Shown: piece by piece, positions 56,108 through 63,439 of the stretch
How the letters are laid out: every line of letters starts with the position of its first letter
How positions within the stretch are numbered: position 1 is the stretch's first letter
NCBI RefSeq assembly: GCF_900078305.2
Contig: NZ_LT546025.1
Coordinates: 62,001 to 126,000 of the forward strand
Reading direction: 5' to 3'
Source: Corynebacterium bouchesdurhonense
GTDB taxonomy: Bacteria; Actinomycetota; Actinomycetes; Mycobacteriales; Mycobacteriaceae
Length of the DNA stretch: 64,000 nt
Program-made: the position numbers and the translations under genes
The notes under the pieces: model-generated
Told to the model about the DNA's origin: nothing
The model's database searches: none
What the model saw: only the letters and a program-made list of their open reading frames with translations

Positions 56108-56143
56108 CCGGCTAGACCGGCTAGACCGGCTAGACCGGCTAGA
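56108..56143. repeat. Four tandem copies of CCGGCTAGA
   Basis: Four exact 9-base units lie between the convergent glbO and the next gene; the last unit includes that gene's stop codon. Adding or losing units would not change either protein. Confidence 0.92.
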
Positions 56144-56804
56144 ACAGCAGCCCGAGGCCGCTATTGCGGTAGACGGAGCCGAAGGGCGCGTCAAGGCGCA
56201 CCCACCGGCCCCGGGTGGACACGCGCAGGTGCCGGGGCACCCCGGCGGACGCCTCGAAGCCGGGGATCAGGCCCAGCGACGTGCACGCGAACACCATGCG
56301 CATGGGGATGTCCACGGGATCCCCGGACTCGGTGTCGGCCGTAATCACCGTGGAATCCAGCAGCGAGCGAGGCGGGCCGGCGGGGCCGGAGAACTGGCGG
56401 GCGAGGGCGCGGCCCTCATCGGCGAGACGGCTGGCCACGCCGACCGGGATGGTGTCGCGCTCGGTGAACCCGCCGGCCGGCGGCAGGGCGCCGGGCCAGG
56501 ACGCGTCGCTCGCGGGCCCGACCTCGAGGCGTACGGGCTCCCCCGGTTCCGCAGGCGCAAGCGCGCCAGTGGCCTCCATAGCGTCGAGCAGGGTCTTGGC
56601 GCGAACGGCGGCGCCGTCGCGCGCCGCCCGCCCGCGCACCCGGCGGGCGGCGAGGCAGTCGAAGGGGGTGGTCACAAACACGTCGAGCGCGCCTTCGCCC
56701 ACGGCCTGCCACCGCGCGGAGGCATCCGCGTCGAGCGCGGCGGCGCGTCGGAGGAGGGTGGTGAGGCCCCCCGTGCCGTCGCCAAGCAAAAGCTCCTCGG
56801 CCAC
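56139..56804 (-). CDS. Conserved actinobacterial protein of unknown function
   Basis: A 221-residue protein with a GTG start one base after the thioesterase stop. It has no membrane helix, signal peptide or motif I know. Recognisable stretches are TTPFDCLAARRVRG, GFTERDTIPVGVASRLADEGRALA and SLLDSTVITADTESGDPVDIPMRMVFACTSLGLIPG. The neighbourhood (globin, this gene, thioesterase, ettA) is shared with mycobacteria as far as I recall (Rv2470 to Rv2477c). It is probably co-transcribed with the thioesterase. Confidence 0.8.
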   Translation of the reverse strand: MAEELLLGDGTGGLTTLLRRAAALDADASARWQAVGEGALDVFVTTPFDCLAARRVRGRAARDGAAVRAKTLLDAMEATGALAPAEPGEPVRLEVGPASDASWPGALPPAGGFTERDTIPVGVASRLADEGRALARQFSGPAGPPRSLLDSTVITADTESGDPVDIPMRMVFACTSLGLIPGFEASAGVPRHLRVSTRGRWVRLDAPFGSVYRNSGLGLLF

Positions 56805-56805
56805 G

Positions 56806-57252
56806 TTACTGCGCCACCGTTTGGGAGAGGATCCCGATCTCCTTCTGGGTGATCTCGCGCGGCGAGGTGGTGGTGTTGTCCACCGCCACCTGCACGCACT
56901 CGACCGTGCAGCACACCCGGCCCTGGGAATCCTTAATCTCCTGGCGGGTGGTGAAGGAGGTGTTGCCCACGCGCGCCACCTGCGTCTCCACCGACACCGC
57001 CGTGGTGTTGGGCAGAATCGGGCGAACGTAGTCCGCCTCGAGGCGGCGCACGAAGACCACAAACTCGTGGCCCTGGGAGTAGAAGAACTCCTGGGCGAAC
57101 GCGAGCCGCGCTTCCTGGGCCAGCTCAATGTACGCCGAGTTGGTCACGTGCCCGTAGCGGTCGAAGTCGCCCCAGCGAAGGGGGATCTCGTGCACGTGCA
57201 CGTTGCTTGCCCCGCTGCTCGGCATGCGGCCTGCTACACCCTGGTCAGCCAT
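56806..57252 (-). CDS. Hot-dog-fold acyl-CoA thioesterase
   Basis: A 148-residue protein with the 4HBT pattern: LRWGDFDRYGHVTNSAYIELAQEARLAF contains the catalytic Asp and the family's HVTN signature, followed by the long helix and strands of the fold. It should hydrolyse an acyl-CoA; the substrate is unknown. It lies ten bases downstream of ettA and one base before the next gene's start, suggesting one operon. Confidence 0.9.
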   Translation of the reverse strand: MADQGVAGRMPSSGASNVHVHEIPLRWGDFDRYGHVTNSAYIELAQEARLAFAQEFFYSQGHEFVVFVRRLEADYVRPILPNTTAVSVETQVARVGNTSFTTRQEIKDSQGRVCCTVECVQVAVDNTTTSPREITQKEIGILSQTVAQ

Positions 57253-57262
57253 GCGCCCAACC

Positions 57263-58933
57263 CTACCGGGTCAGCTTGCGGTGCGTCACGCGGGAAGGCT
57301 TCGCGGCCTCCTCGCCGAGGCGCTCGACCTTGTTGCGCTCGTAGTCGCCGAAGTTGCCCTCGAACCAGAACCACTGGCCCTCCTCCACGTTGCCCTCCCA
57401 GGCAAGGATGTGGGTGCAGGTGCGATCCAGGAACCAGCGGTCGTGCGAGATCACCACGGCGCAGCCCGGGAAGTTCTGCAGCGCGTTCTCCAGCGAGCCG
57501 AGCGTCTCCACGTCCAGGTCGTTGGTGGGCTCATCGAGGAGGATGAGGTTACCGCCCTGCTTCAGGGTCAGCGCCAGGTTGAGGCGGTTGCGCTCGCCAC
57601 CGGAGAGCACCTTGGACGGCTTCTGCTGGTCCGGGCCCTTGAAGCCGAACGCCGAGAGGTACGCGCGGGACGGCATCTCGTTCTGGCCCACGTGGATGTA
57701 GTCGAGCCCGTCGGAGACGACCTCCCAGACCGTCTTCTCCGGGTCGATGTTCTCGCGGTTCTGGTCCACGTACGAGATCTTCACGGTCTCGCCGACCTCC
57801 ACAGAGCCGTCGTCCGGGTCCTCGAAGCCCACGATGGTCTTGAACAGGGTCGACTTGCCCACGCCGTTGGGGCCGATCACGCCCACGATGCCGTTGCGCG
57901 GCAGAGTGAACGAGAGGTCCTTGATCAGCACGCGGCCGTCGAAGCCCTTGTCCAGGTTCTCCACCTCGACCACCTTGTTGCCCAGGCGCGGCGGGGTGGG
58001 GATCTGGATCTCCTCGAAGTCGAGCTTGCGGTACTGCTCGGCCTCGGCAGCCATCTCCTCGTAGCGCTCCAGGCGGGCCTTGTTCTTGGCCCGGCGGGCC
58101 CTCGGCGAGGAGCGCACCCACTCCAGCTCGTTCTTGAGCCGCTTCTGCAGCTTCTGGTCCTTCTTGCCGGCCACCTCGAGGCGCTCGGCCTTCTTCTCCA
58201 GGTAGGTGGAGTAGTTGCCCTCGTACGGGTAGAGCTTGCCGCGGTCCACCTCGCAGATCCACTCGGCGACGTTGTCCAGGAAGTAGCGGTCGTGGGTCAC
58301 AGCCAGCACGGCGCCCGGGTAGGACTGCAGGTGCTTCTCCAGCCACAGGACGCTCTCCGCGTCGAGGTGGTTGGTGGGCTCGTCAAGCAGGAGGAGGTCC
58401 GGCTCGGAGAGGAGGAGCTTCGCAAGCGCTACTCGACGCCGCTCGCCACCGGAAAGGTTGGTCACCGGCGCATCGGACGGCGGGCAGCGCAGCGCCTCCA
58501 TGGCCTGCTCGATCTTGGAATCAACCTCCCAGGCGTCCGCCGCGTCGAGCTCTTCCTGGAGCTTGCCCATCTCCTCCATCAGCTCGTCGGAGTAGTTGGT
58601 GGCCATCTCCTCGGCAATCTCCTCGAAGCGCTGCTTCTTCTCGAAGATCTCGCCGAGCCCCTCCTCCACGTTGCCGCGGACGGTCTTCTCCTCGTTCAGC
58701 GGCGGCTCCTGGAGGAGGATGCCCACCGTGGCGCCCGGCTGGAGGAAGGCCTCGCCGTTGTTCGGCTGGTCGATGCCCGCCATGATCTTCAGCAGCGACG
58801 ACTTACCCGCGCCGTTCGGGCCCACAACGCCGATCTTGGCGCCGGGGTAGAAGGCCATGGTGACGTTGTCCAAAATGACCTTGTCACCGATGGCCCTGCG
58901 AACATTCTTCATCGTGTAGATGAACTCAGCCAC
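57263..58933 (-). CDS. ettA: Energy-dependent translational throttle protein EttA
   Basis: A 556-residue ABC-F protein with two ATP-binding cassettes: VGPNGAGKSSLLKI and GPNGVGKSTLFKT are the P-loops, NLSGGERRRVALAK and VLSGGERNRLNLAL the signatures. The EttA arm insert (MEEMGKLQEELDAADAWEVD) and the charged linker between cassettes are present. EttA binds the ribosomal E site and gates translation according to ADP/ATP. GTG start with AAGGGGAA upstream. Confidence 0.97.
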   Translation of the reverse strand: MAEFIYTMKNVRRAIGDKVILDNVTMAFYPGAKIGVVGPNGAGKSSLLKIMAGIDQPNNGEAFLQPGATVGILLQEPPLNEEKTVRGNVEEGLGEIFEKKQRFEEIAEEMATNYSDELMEEMGKLQEELDAADAWEVDSKIEQAMEALRCPPSDAPVTNLSGGERRRVALAKLLLSEPDLLLLDEPTNHLDAESVLWLEKHLQSYPGAVLAVTHDRYFLDNVAEWICEVDRGKLYPYEGNYSTYLEKKAERLEVAGKKDQKLQKRLKNELEWVRSSPRARRAKNKARLERYEEMAAEAEQYRKLDFEEIQIPTPPRLGNKVVEVENLDKGFDGRVLIKDLSFTLPRNGIVGVIGPNGVGKSTLFKTIVGFEDPDDGSVEVGETVKISYVDQNRENIDPEKTVWEVVSDGLDYIHVGQNEMPSRAYLSAFGFKGPDQQKPSKVLSGGERNRLNLALTLKQGGNLILLDEPTNDLDVETLGSLENALQNFPGCAVVISHDRWFLDRTCTHILAWEGNVEEGQWFWFEGNFGDYERNKVERLGEEAAKPSRVTHRKLTR

Positions 58934-59019
58934 GTGGATTCCCCTTGGTAAAAAGCGTGAAAATTCACTCCACAGGGTACATCACGGGCAAAGCGCCCAC
59001 CTACCGCCGGTTTGTCCCG

Positions 59020-59643
59020 CTAAAACGGCATCTCCTCCCCCGACCCGGCGTCCGCGGCCTGGTCATCGAAGGACAGGTCGCCGCCCCCGCCGGCGCCCAC
59101 GAGCACCGGCTCGCGCTCCTCGCGCTCCTCGCGCTGCTCGAGCTGCGCGGCCCGCGCCACCCCGTCCTCGGCGCTGAGGCGGTGCTCGGAGCCGTAGAGC
59201 TCGCTGGCACTTCGCACAGCCATTTCCTCGCTGCCGGGCAAGGTGTTGGTGACGTTGGTGGTTTTCACCGAGTTGACCTGGAAGTTGGACAGGTTGAAGC
59301 CCACCTGCGTGGCCTTCAGCTTGATCTTGGAGCGCAGGATCGGCTCGCCGGTTTCGCTGCGGTCTTCCCAGGTCTCGGTAACCAGCTTGCCGCTGACAGT
59401 CACGGGGAAGCCCTTGCGCAGGGAGACGGCGGTGTTGTCCGCCAGCGCGCCCCAGCACTCCACGTCGATGTAGAGCTGGTCCACATCCTGCCAGATGGGC
59501 TGGCCGTTGGGAGTGGTCTTGTCGGTGCGGCGGCGGCCGGAGGCGGCCACGCGGAACTTGGTCAGCTGATGGCCGGGGGTGTTGGTGTAGTGACTCGGGT
59601 TTTCAACGAGGTTGCCTTGGACAGAAACGAACGTGGTTGCCAT
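59020..59643 (-). CDS. ssb: Single-stranded DNA-binding protein
   Basis: A 207-residue protein. The OB-fold N-terminus (MATTFVSVQGNLVENPSHYTN, WGALADNTAVSLRKGFPVTVSGKL) is followed by an acidic, Arg/Glu-rich tail ending EEMPF, the usual C-terminal hook for partner proteins. Two SSBs are common in actinobacteria, and this one differs from the replicative copy encoded with rpsF/rpsR in its neighbours, so it may serve recombination or DNA uptake. An inverted DnaA-box pair lies about 145-170 bases upstream. Confidence 0.93.
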   Translation of the reverse strand: MATTFVSVQGNLVENPSHYTNTPGHQLTKFRVAASGRRRTDKTTPNGQPIWQDVDQLYIDVECWGALADNTAVSLRKGFPVTVSGKLVTETWEDRSETGEPILRSKIKLKATQVGFNLSNFQVNSVKTTNVTNTLPGSEEMAVRSASELYGSEHRLSAEDGVARAAQLEQREEREEREPVLVGAGGGGDLSFDDQAADAGSGEEMPF

Positions 59644-59692
59644 GGGTGGTCCCTTCGGATTGCGGTTCGGGTGGTGTGGGTGTGGCGTTGCG

Positions 59693-59725
59693 AGGGGGCG
59701 TCGATAAGCAGTGCACAAAACCCCT
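59693..59725 (+). repeat. Motif copy upstream of ssb with short stem
   Basis: AGGGG and CCCCT flank GTCGATAAGC (59700-59709) with a 23-base loop; an outer pair GTTGCG and CGCAAC lies just outside. This intergenic copy is not constrained by coding. Confidence 0.5.
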
Positions 59726-59785
59726 AAACGCAACACCTGAACCTTCGCACGAAACCTGCGCTATGGGAAGGGCCGGCGAAATAGC

Positions 59786-59815
59786 CCTGTGGATAGAGGG
59801 AAACTTATCCACAGG
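59786..59815. promoter_or_regulatory. Inverted pair of DnaA-box-like sites upstream of ssb
   Basis: CCTGTGGATA and TATCCACAGG form a perfect ten-base inverted repeat with a ten-base spacer. The right arm includes a perfect TTATCCACA; the left arm gives CTATCCACA, one base off. It lies between the CtaG-type gene and ssb, both read leftward, and resembles the repeat upstream of comEA. A terminator role is possible but only ATTT follows on the minus strand. Confidence 0.6.
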
Positions 59816-59833
59816 TTATTGAAAATGCGCAGC

Positions 59834-61807
59834 TCACTTGCGGTTGTACTGCGCCAGCATCTCGTTGTAGCGGCGCCACTCCTCGTCGTCCGTCTCCTCC
59901 GCGCGGCGATCCGAATCCCGCGAATCAGCGCGGTCCTCCCGCAACCAATCCCGAAAGAGCACGCCGAAGACGATCACCAGCGGGAAAGAGCCTGACGCCC
60001 AGCCGATGCCGCCGCCCACCTTCTGGTCCGCCAAGAGGTCCGGATTCCACGGCAGCTCGAGCGAGCGGTAGAAATCCTCCGCAGCGATCACGTTGAGCTG
60101 CATCAGGTACACGCCCATGAACAGGTGGATCGGCATGGAGACCCACAGCCACGCCAGGCGCACCTTGGCGCTGGAGCGGTGCGGCAGCTCGTCCGGGCCG
60201 ATCAGCTCCCAGAAGTAGAAGTAGCCGGAGACCATGAAGATGCCGTTCATGATCACGTGGCCGGCGTGCTCCGAGATCATCAGCTCGTACAGGGGCAGGA
60301 ACACGTACATGACGTAGAAGAGGACGATGAACTGCGCCAGGTTCACCGGCGGGAAGGTGACGACGCGGACGAACCGCGAGTGCTGGAAGCTCTCCGCCCA
60401 CAGCCGCGGGTTGAACTCGCCGGCCGGGTACGCCTCGCGCACGAGCGTCAACGGGGCGCCGAGCACGAGGAAGACGGGCACAACCATGGACAGCACCATG
60501 TGCACCGTCATGTGCGCGGAGTACGAAGCGGCCATGTGCATACCCAGCCGCGAACTGAGGGTGACCACTACCGTGCCGCAGCCCGCCAACCACCACGCCG
60601 TGCGCGAGGCCTGCCACCCGGGCACCCGGCGCGCCAGGTGGAGGTAGTAGGCGGCCAAGAGCAGCGCGATGACGCTGTAGAGCAGCTCCGGACGCCACAG
60701 GGTGAGCCAGTTGGCGGGCGTGAGCGGCTCGGTGAGGGCGTAGCCCAGCTTCACTTCCATGGCGCTCAGGTCAGTCACCCGCGGGGGCGGCGGCGGGGTG
60801 CGGCCCAGGGTGGCGGCCAGGCCCGTCACCGCCGCCATCACGGCGATCTCCACCGCCGCGAGGCGCCGGAACGCCCGCGGGTCGGTGGCCAGGCGGGGGA
60901 TGGTGGCGCGGCGGTGCGCGTAGCCCATCGCGCCGAGCACGAGCAGGCCGACAAACTTGGCCATCAGCACCCAGCCGTAGTGGTACTGGGCAAGCTCACT
61001 GATTCGGATGCGGATCGCGGCGTTGACCACGCCCGAGACGGCCATCACCGCGAAGGCGAACAGCGCCACCGCGGAGTAGCGGCGTACCGCGGCCTCGAGC
61101 CCGGGGCCGAGCCGGCGCCCGTGTGCGAGTAGCGCCATGAGCGCGCCCACCCACACCAGGGCGAACACGAGGTGCCAGATGTAAGAGTTGGTGCCGTAGT
61201 CGTGGTTGCCGCCCGCGGCGGAGTGCCCGGTCAGCGCAACCGGCATCACCATGGCCACGGCGCCGAGCAGGAGCGCCACCTGCGGCCACCAGTGCGTTGC
61301 CACGCGCCCGCCAACGGCCACCACCGCCGCGACCCCCGCCACGATCAGCCACACTTGGGCCTCCTGCACCTGCTCCACGGCGGTGGACCAGGCGGCGGCC
61401 TGGAAGAAGACGGAGGAAAGCGGCTGGCCGGAGACGTCGGAAAGCACGAGCGGGATCATCACCAGGCCGATCAGCGCCACGCCAGCGGCCGCCGATGCCC
61501 CCGTGCGCGACGCGATGTGCCCGTCCACGCTCAAGGCCGCCCCGTTCAAGTCCCGCCCTTCCTGGCGCGGCGGGATGAGGAACGCGCTGAAGAGGAACGA
61601 GCCGACGGTCAGCGCGGCAAGCATCCACGCGGCGCCGCGCAGCGCGGGCAGCCCGAAGGTGGTGGGCCAACCCGGATCCGGGATGCCCAGCGCGGCCAGC
61701 GACTCCCCCGCCATCGCCTGCGATACCGCGCCGGCCACCACCGCCGCCACAAGCACCGCCGCCAGGTAGAACGGCCACGCCGCCTTCGCTGCCCGCATTT
61801 TTGCCAT
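59834..61807 (-). CDS. CopD/CtaG fusion: copper/cytochrome oxidase assembly protein
   Basis: A 657-residue polytopic membrane protein. The N-terminal half resembles CopD (helices through SYIWHLVFALVWVGALMALL and FGLLVLGAMGYAHRRATIP-like segments), and the C-terminal half is the CtaG_Caa3 type (WRPELLYSVIALLLAAYYLHLARR, HMAASYSAHMTVHMVLSMVVPVFLVLGAP, histidine-rich). Such proteins deliver copper for cytochrome oxidase assembly. Two possible starts (61807 or 61798) exist. The cytoplasmic tail is charged. Confidence 0.92.
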   Translation of the reverse strand: MAKMRAAKAAWPFYLAAVLVAAVVAGAVSQAMAGESLAALGIPDPGWPTTFGLPALRGAAWMLAALTVGSFLFSAFLIPPRQEGRDLNGAALSVDGHIASRTGASAAAGVALIGLVMIPLVLSDVSGQPLSSVFFQAAAWSTAVEQVQEAQVWLIVAGVAAVVAVGGRVATHWWPQVALLLGAVAMVMPVALTGHSAAGGNHDYGTNSYIWHLVFALVWVGALMALLAHGRRLGPGLEAAVRRYSAVALFAFAVMAVSGVVNAAIRIRISELAQYHYGWVLMAKFVGLLVLGAMGYAHRRATIPRLATDPRAFRRLAAVEIAVMAAVTGLAATLGRTPPPPPRVTDLSAMEVKLGYALTEPLTPANWLTLWRPELLYSVIALLLAAYYLHLARRVPGWQASRTAWWLAGCGTVVVTLSSRLGMHMAASYSAHMTVHMVLSMVVPVFLVLGAPLTLVREAYPAGEFNPRLWAESFQHSRFVRVVTFPPVNLAQFIVLFYVMYVFLPLYELMISEHAGHVIMNGIFMVSGYFYFWELIGPDELPHRSSAKVRLAWLWVSMPIHLFMGVYLMQLNVIAAEDFYRSLELPWNPDLLADQKVGGGIGWASGSFPLVIVFGVLFRDWLREDRADSRDSDRRAEETDDEEWRRYNEMLAQYNRK

Positions 61808-61877
61808 GCGCCCGATCCTACGTTCGGCAGTTTGCGGCTCCTAACCGGCCGTGCGATAGAATGCGGTGCGTTGGCCG

Positions 61878-61903
61878 AGGGCTTTTGCTTTTCGACGCGC
61901 CCT
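61878..61903 (-). repeat. Motif hairpin in the tRNA-Arg leader
   Basis: AGGGC and GCCCT enclose a 16-base loop with GCTTTTCGAC, the GTCGAAAAGC variant, 20 bases before the tRNA. A TAGAAT at 61857-61862 may be the tRNA promoter, so this hairpin would be in its leader. Confidence 0.5.
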
Positions 61904-61923
61904 TGTAAAGCCACGCCACCATA

Positions 61924-61997
61924 GCCTCCATAGCTCAGTGGATTAGAGCAACCGGCTTCTACCCGGTGTGTCGCGGGTTCGAGTCCTGCTGGGGGCG
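61924..61997 (+). tRNA. tRNA-Arg(TCT)
   Basis: Plus-strand cloverleaf with acceptor arms GCCTCCA and TGGGGGC (one G-T pair), anticodon loop CTTCTAC (anticodon TCT) between CCGG arms, and a T arm containing GGTTCGAGTCC. CCA is encoded directly after the discriminator G (61998-62000). Confidence 0.96.
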
Positions 61998-62106
61998 CCA
62001 CTGACCAGCGAAAACGGCCCGCCGGGCACGGTTTCCGACTGGGCGGGCGGGTTTGTGCGTACTCTGGGCGGATACAGCCTTTCCGCAACCCCACGAGGAG
62101 CACGCC

Positions 62107-62235
62107 ATGAGCGAAACAACCCCGCCGAAGAGCGAAGACAGCATCAACGACCTGGGCGATCCGGACGCCACGAACGCGCTGCAGGAGGAGACCTCGGCGG
62201 ACGACACGGACTCCAACAACGAGCCCGCCGAATAG
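62107..62235 (+). CDS. Small acidic protein, unknown
   Basis: A 42-residue protein, MSETTPPKSEDSINDLGDP to its end NNEPAE, composed almost entirely of polar and acidic residues with no hydrophobic core; probably unstructured. A CACGAGGAGCACG ribosome site precedes the ATG. It lies 107 bases after tRNA-Arg and is followed by a second acidic small protein of similar composition. No function can be assigned. Confidence 0.65.
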   Translation: MSETTPPKSEDSINDLGDPDATNALQEETSADDTDSNNEPAE

Positions 62236-62267
62236 GACCGAGCAGGACCGAGCAGGAGAGCACCACC

Positions 62268-62519
62268 ATGGCTGACACCACCAACCCGAACAACGAGACC
62301 GAGCGCCTGCTGGATGCGGCTACGCGCCGCATCGGCAACGAGCCGGATAACGGCAAGACCTTCGACGACTTCGAGGAAGCCGACAGCAACGCCTCGGAAA
62401 ACCGCACCGACGTGGGCATTGATGGCACCGACGGTACTGACGGTGCAGATACCCCGGTGCAGGACGAGCGCAGCACCGACGGCCTCGGTGTGGAGAACAC
62501 CGGCCGCGAAGATCGCTAA
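62268..62519 (+). CDS. Small acidic Asp/Thr/Asn-rich protein, unknown
   Basis: An 83-residue protein starting MADTTNPNNETERLLDAATRR. A short helical segment is followed by GNEPDNGKTFDDFEEADSN and a DGTDGTDGADTP repeat; no hydrophobic core. An AGGAG site precedes the ATG, within a small direct repeat (AGGACCGAGC twice). A strong terminator follows at 62546. It looks like a paralogue in style, not in sequence, of the preceding small protein. Confidence 0.72.
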   Translation: MADTTNPNNETERLLDAATRRIGNEPDNGKTFDDFEEADSNASENRTDVGIDGTDGTDGADTPVQDERSTDGLGVENTGREDR

Positions 62520-62545
62520 GCCCCCCGGGCCACACGCCGCCGCGA

Positions 62546-62578
62546 CCGCCGACCCCGTTCCGGGGCCGGCGGCTTTTT
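62546..62578 (+). terminator. Terminator of the small acidic protein genes
   Basis: CCGCCGACCCC pairs with GGGGCCGGCGG (one mismatch) with a short loop, followed by TTTTT. Confidence 0.85.
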
Positions 62579-62590
62579 CGCGCATCACCC

Positions 62591-62633
62591 TTGTTTTCCA
62601 CAGTGGAAATCATTATGGTTTTCAGTATGGAAA
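62591..62633 (+). promoter_or_regulatory. Leaderless promoter with paired operator
   Basis: TTGTTT (62591-62596), a 17-base spacer, TATGGT (62614-62619) and the ATG seven bases later. A perfect palindrome TTTCCACAGTGGAAA (62595-62609) covers the spacer and a second, imperfect copy TTTTCAGTATGGAAA (62619-62633) covers the start codon, 24 bases centre to centre. Binding would shut off the promoter; the regulator encoded as the second gene is the likely ligand. Confidence 0.65.
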
Positions 62634-63073
62634 GTAACGAAGTGCGCGAGGCGCTTGCCGCCGCGGACGCCGTGGAGCGCCGCGCCGCGGGAGCATCACC
62701 GGCCGGCGGAGTGTCTGGGGTTTCGATCGCCCTCACTGGGGCCATCGCGGGGCTGGTGGTGTTTTTCGCGCTCCAGGGCTGGCCTATCCCCACCTTCATC
62801 ACATGTTTTGTGCTGATGGGCGTGGGGGTCTGGATCGGCACCGCCCGCCACCGGAACGTGCGGCTCGCCGTGAAGCAGGACGTGGATACCACCGAAGGCG
62901 AGTGGAGCTGGAAATCCTTCCTCGGCTTCGTCGCGGCCTACAGCGTGATGTTTCTTGCGCTGCAGCTGCTGCCCCAAGGCAACACCGGCGTCTCGGCGGC
63001 GGCGGGTGCCGTGGCAGCCGTCGTGTGGGCCTCCGGGATGTGGTGGGGTCAGAAGCGCGGATGGATCCGGTGA
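62627..63073 (+). CDS. Membrane protein paired with a winged-helix regulator
   Basis: A 148-residue protein starting MESNEVREALAAADAVERRAAG, not recognised. It has two pairs of helices (VSIALTGAIAGLVVFFALQG, FITCFVLMGVGVWIG, then FLGFVAAYSVMFLALQLLP and AAAGAVAAVVWASGMWWG) around a charged central loop. No ribosome site: the ATG sits at the predicted transcription start. It is followed by an overlapping regulator gene, a pairing seen in other actinobacteria. Confidence 0.78.
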   Translation: MESNEVREALAAADAVERRAAGASPAGGVSGVSIALTGAIAGLVVFFALQGWPIPTFITCFVLMGVGVWIGTARHRNVRLAVKQDVDTTEGEWSWKSFLGFVAAYSVMFLALQLLPQGNTGVSAAAGAVAAVVWASGMWWGQKRGWIR

Positions 63074-63408
63074 TCGCAGTGCCCGACCCGCAGCTCGACC
63101 CGCAGCTCGACCCAGTCATCCACCCCATCAACCGCCTGCGCATCTGCGCCGCGCTAAAGGCGGGCGGCGCCACCGAGGGCACGGTGCGCAAGGAGATGAG
63201 GTTCGCCCACCTGCGGGAGCTCACAGACCTTTCAGACGCCACCTTGTCCAAGCAGCTCACCGTGCTAGAGGAGCACGGCTACATCACGCGCTTCCGGGAG
63301 TACGGCTCCAGCAGGGCGAAGGACACGGTCTGGGTCACGCTCACAGGCGACGGGCTCGCGGCGTACAACGCCCACCTCGAGGCCTTGCGGCAGCTCGCCG
63401 GGCAATAG
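63061..63408 (+). CDS. Winged-helix transcriptional regulator
   Basis: A 115-residue protein with a winged-helix fold: NRLRICAALKAG, MRFAHLRELTDLSDATLSKQLTVLEEHGYITRF and a wing with DTVWVTLTGDGLAAYNAH, related to the MarR/PadR-like group. It overlaps the end of the membrane-protein gene (ATG at 63061, or the GTG at 63070 overlapping the stop). It probably binds the palindromes at 62595-62633 and represses its own operon. The inducing signal is unknown. Confidence 0.8.
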   Translation: MDPVIAVPDPQLDPQLDPVIHPINRLRICAALKAGGATEGTVRKEMRFAHLRELTDLSDATLSKQLTVLEEHGYITRFREYGSSRAKDTVWVTLTGDGLAAYNAHLEALRQLAGQ

Positions 63409-63439
63409 CCGTGTGGGAGGGGCGGGTACGGTAAGGGGC

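Noticed and set aside
59834..61807. Two separate genes (copD and ctaG)
   Set aside because: The reading frame is continuous with no internal stop or credible second start; fusion proteins of this kind are normal in actinobacteria.
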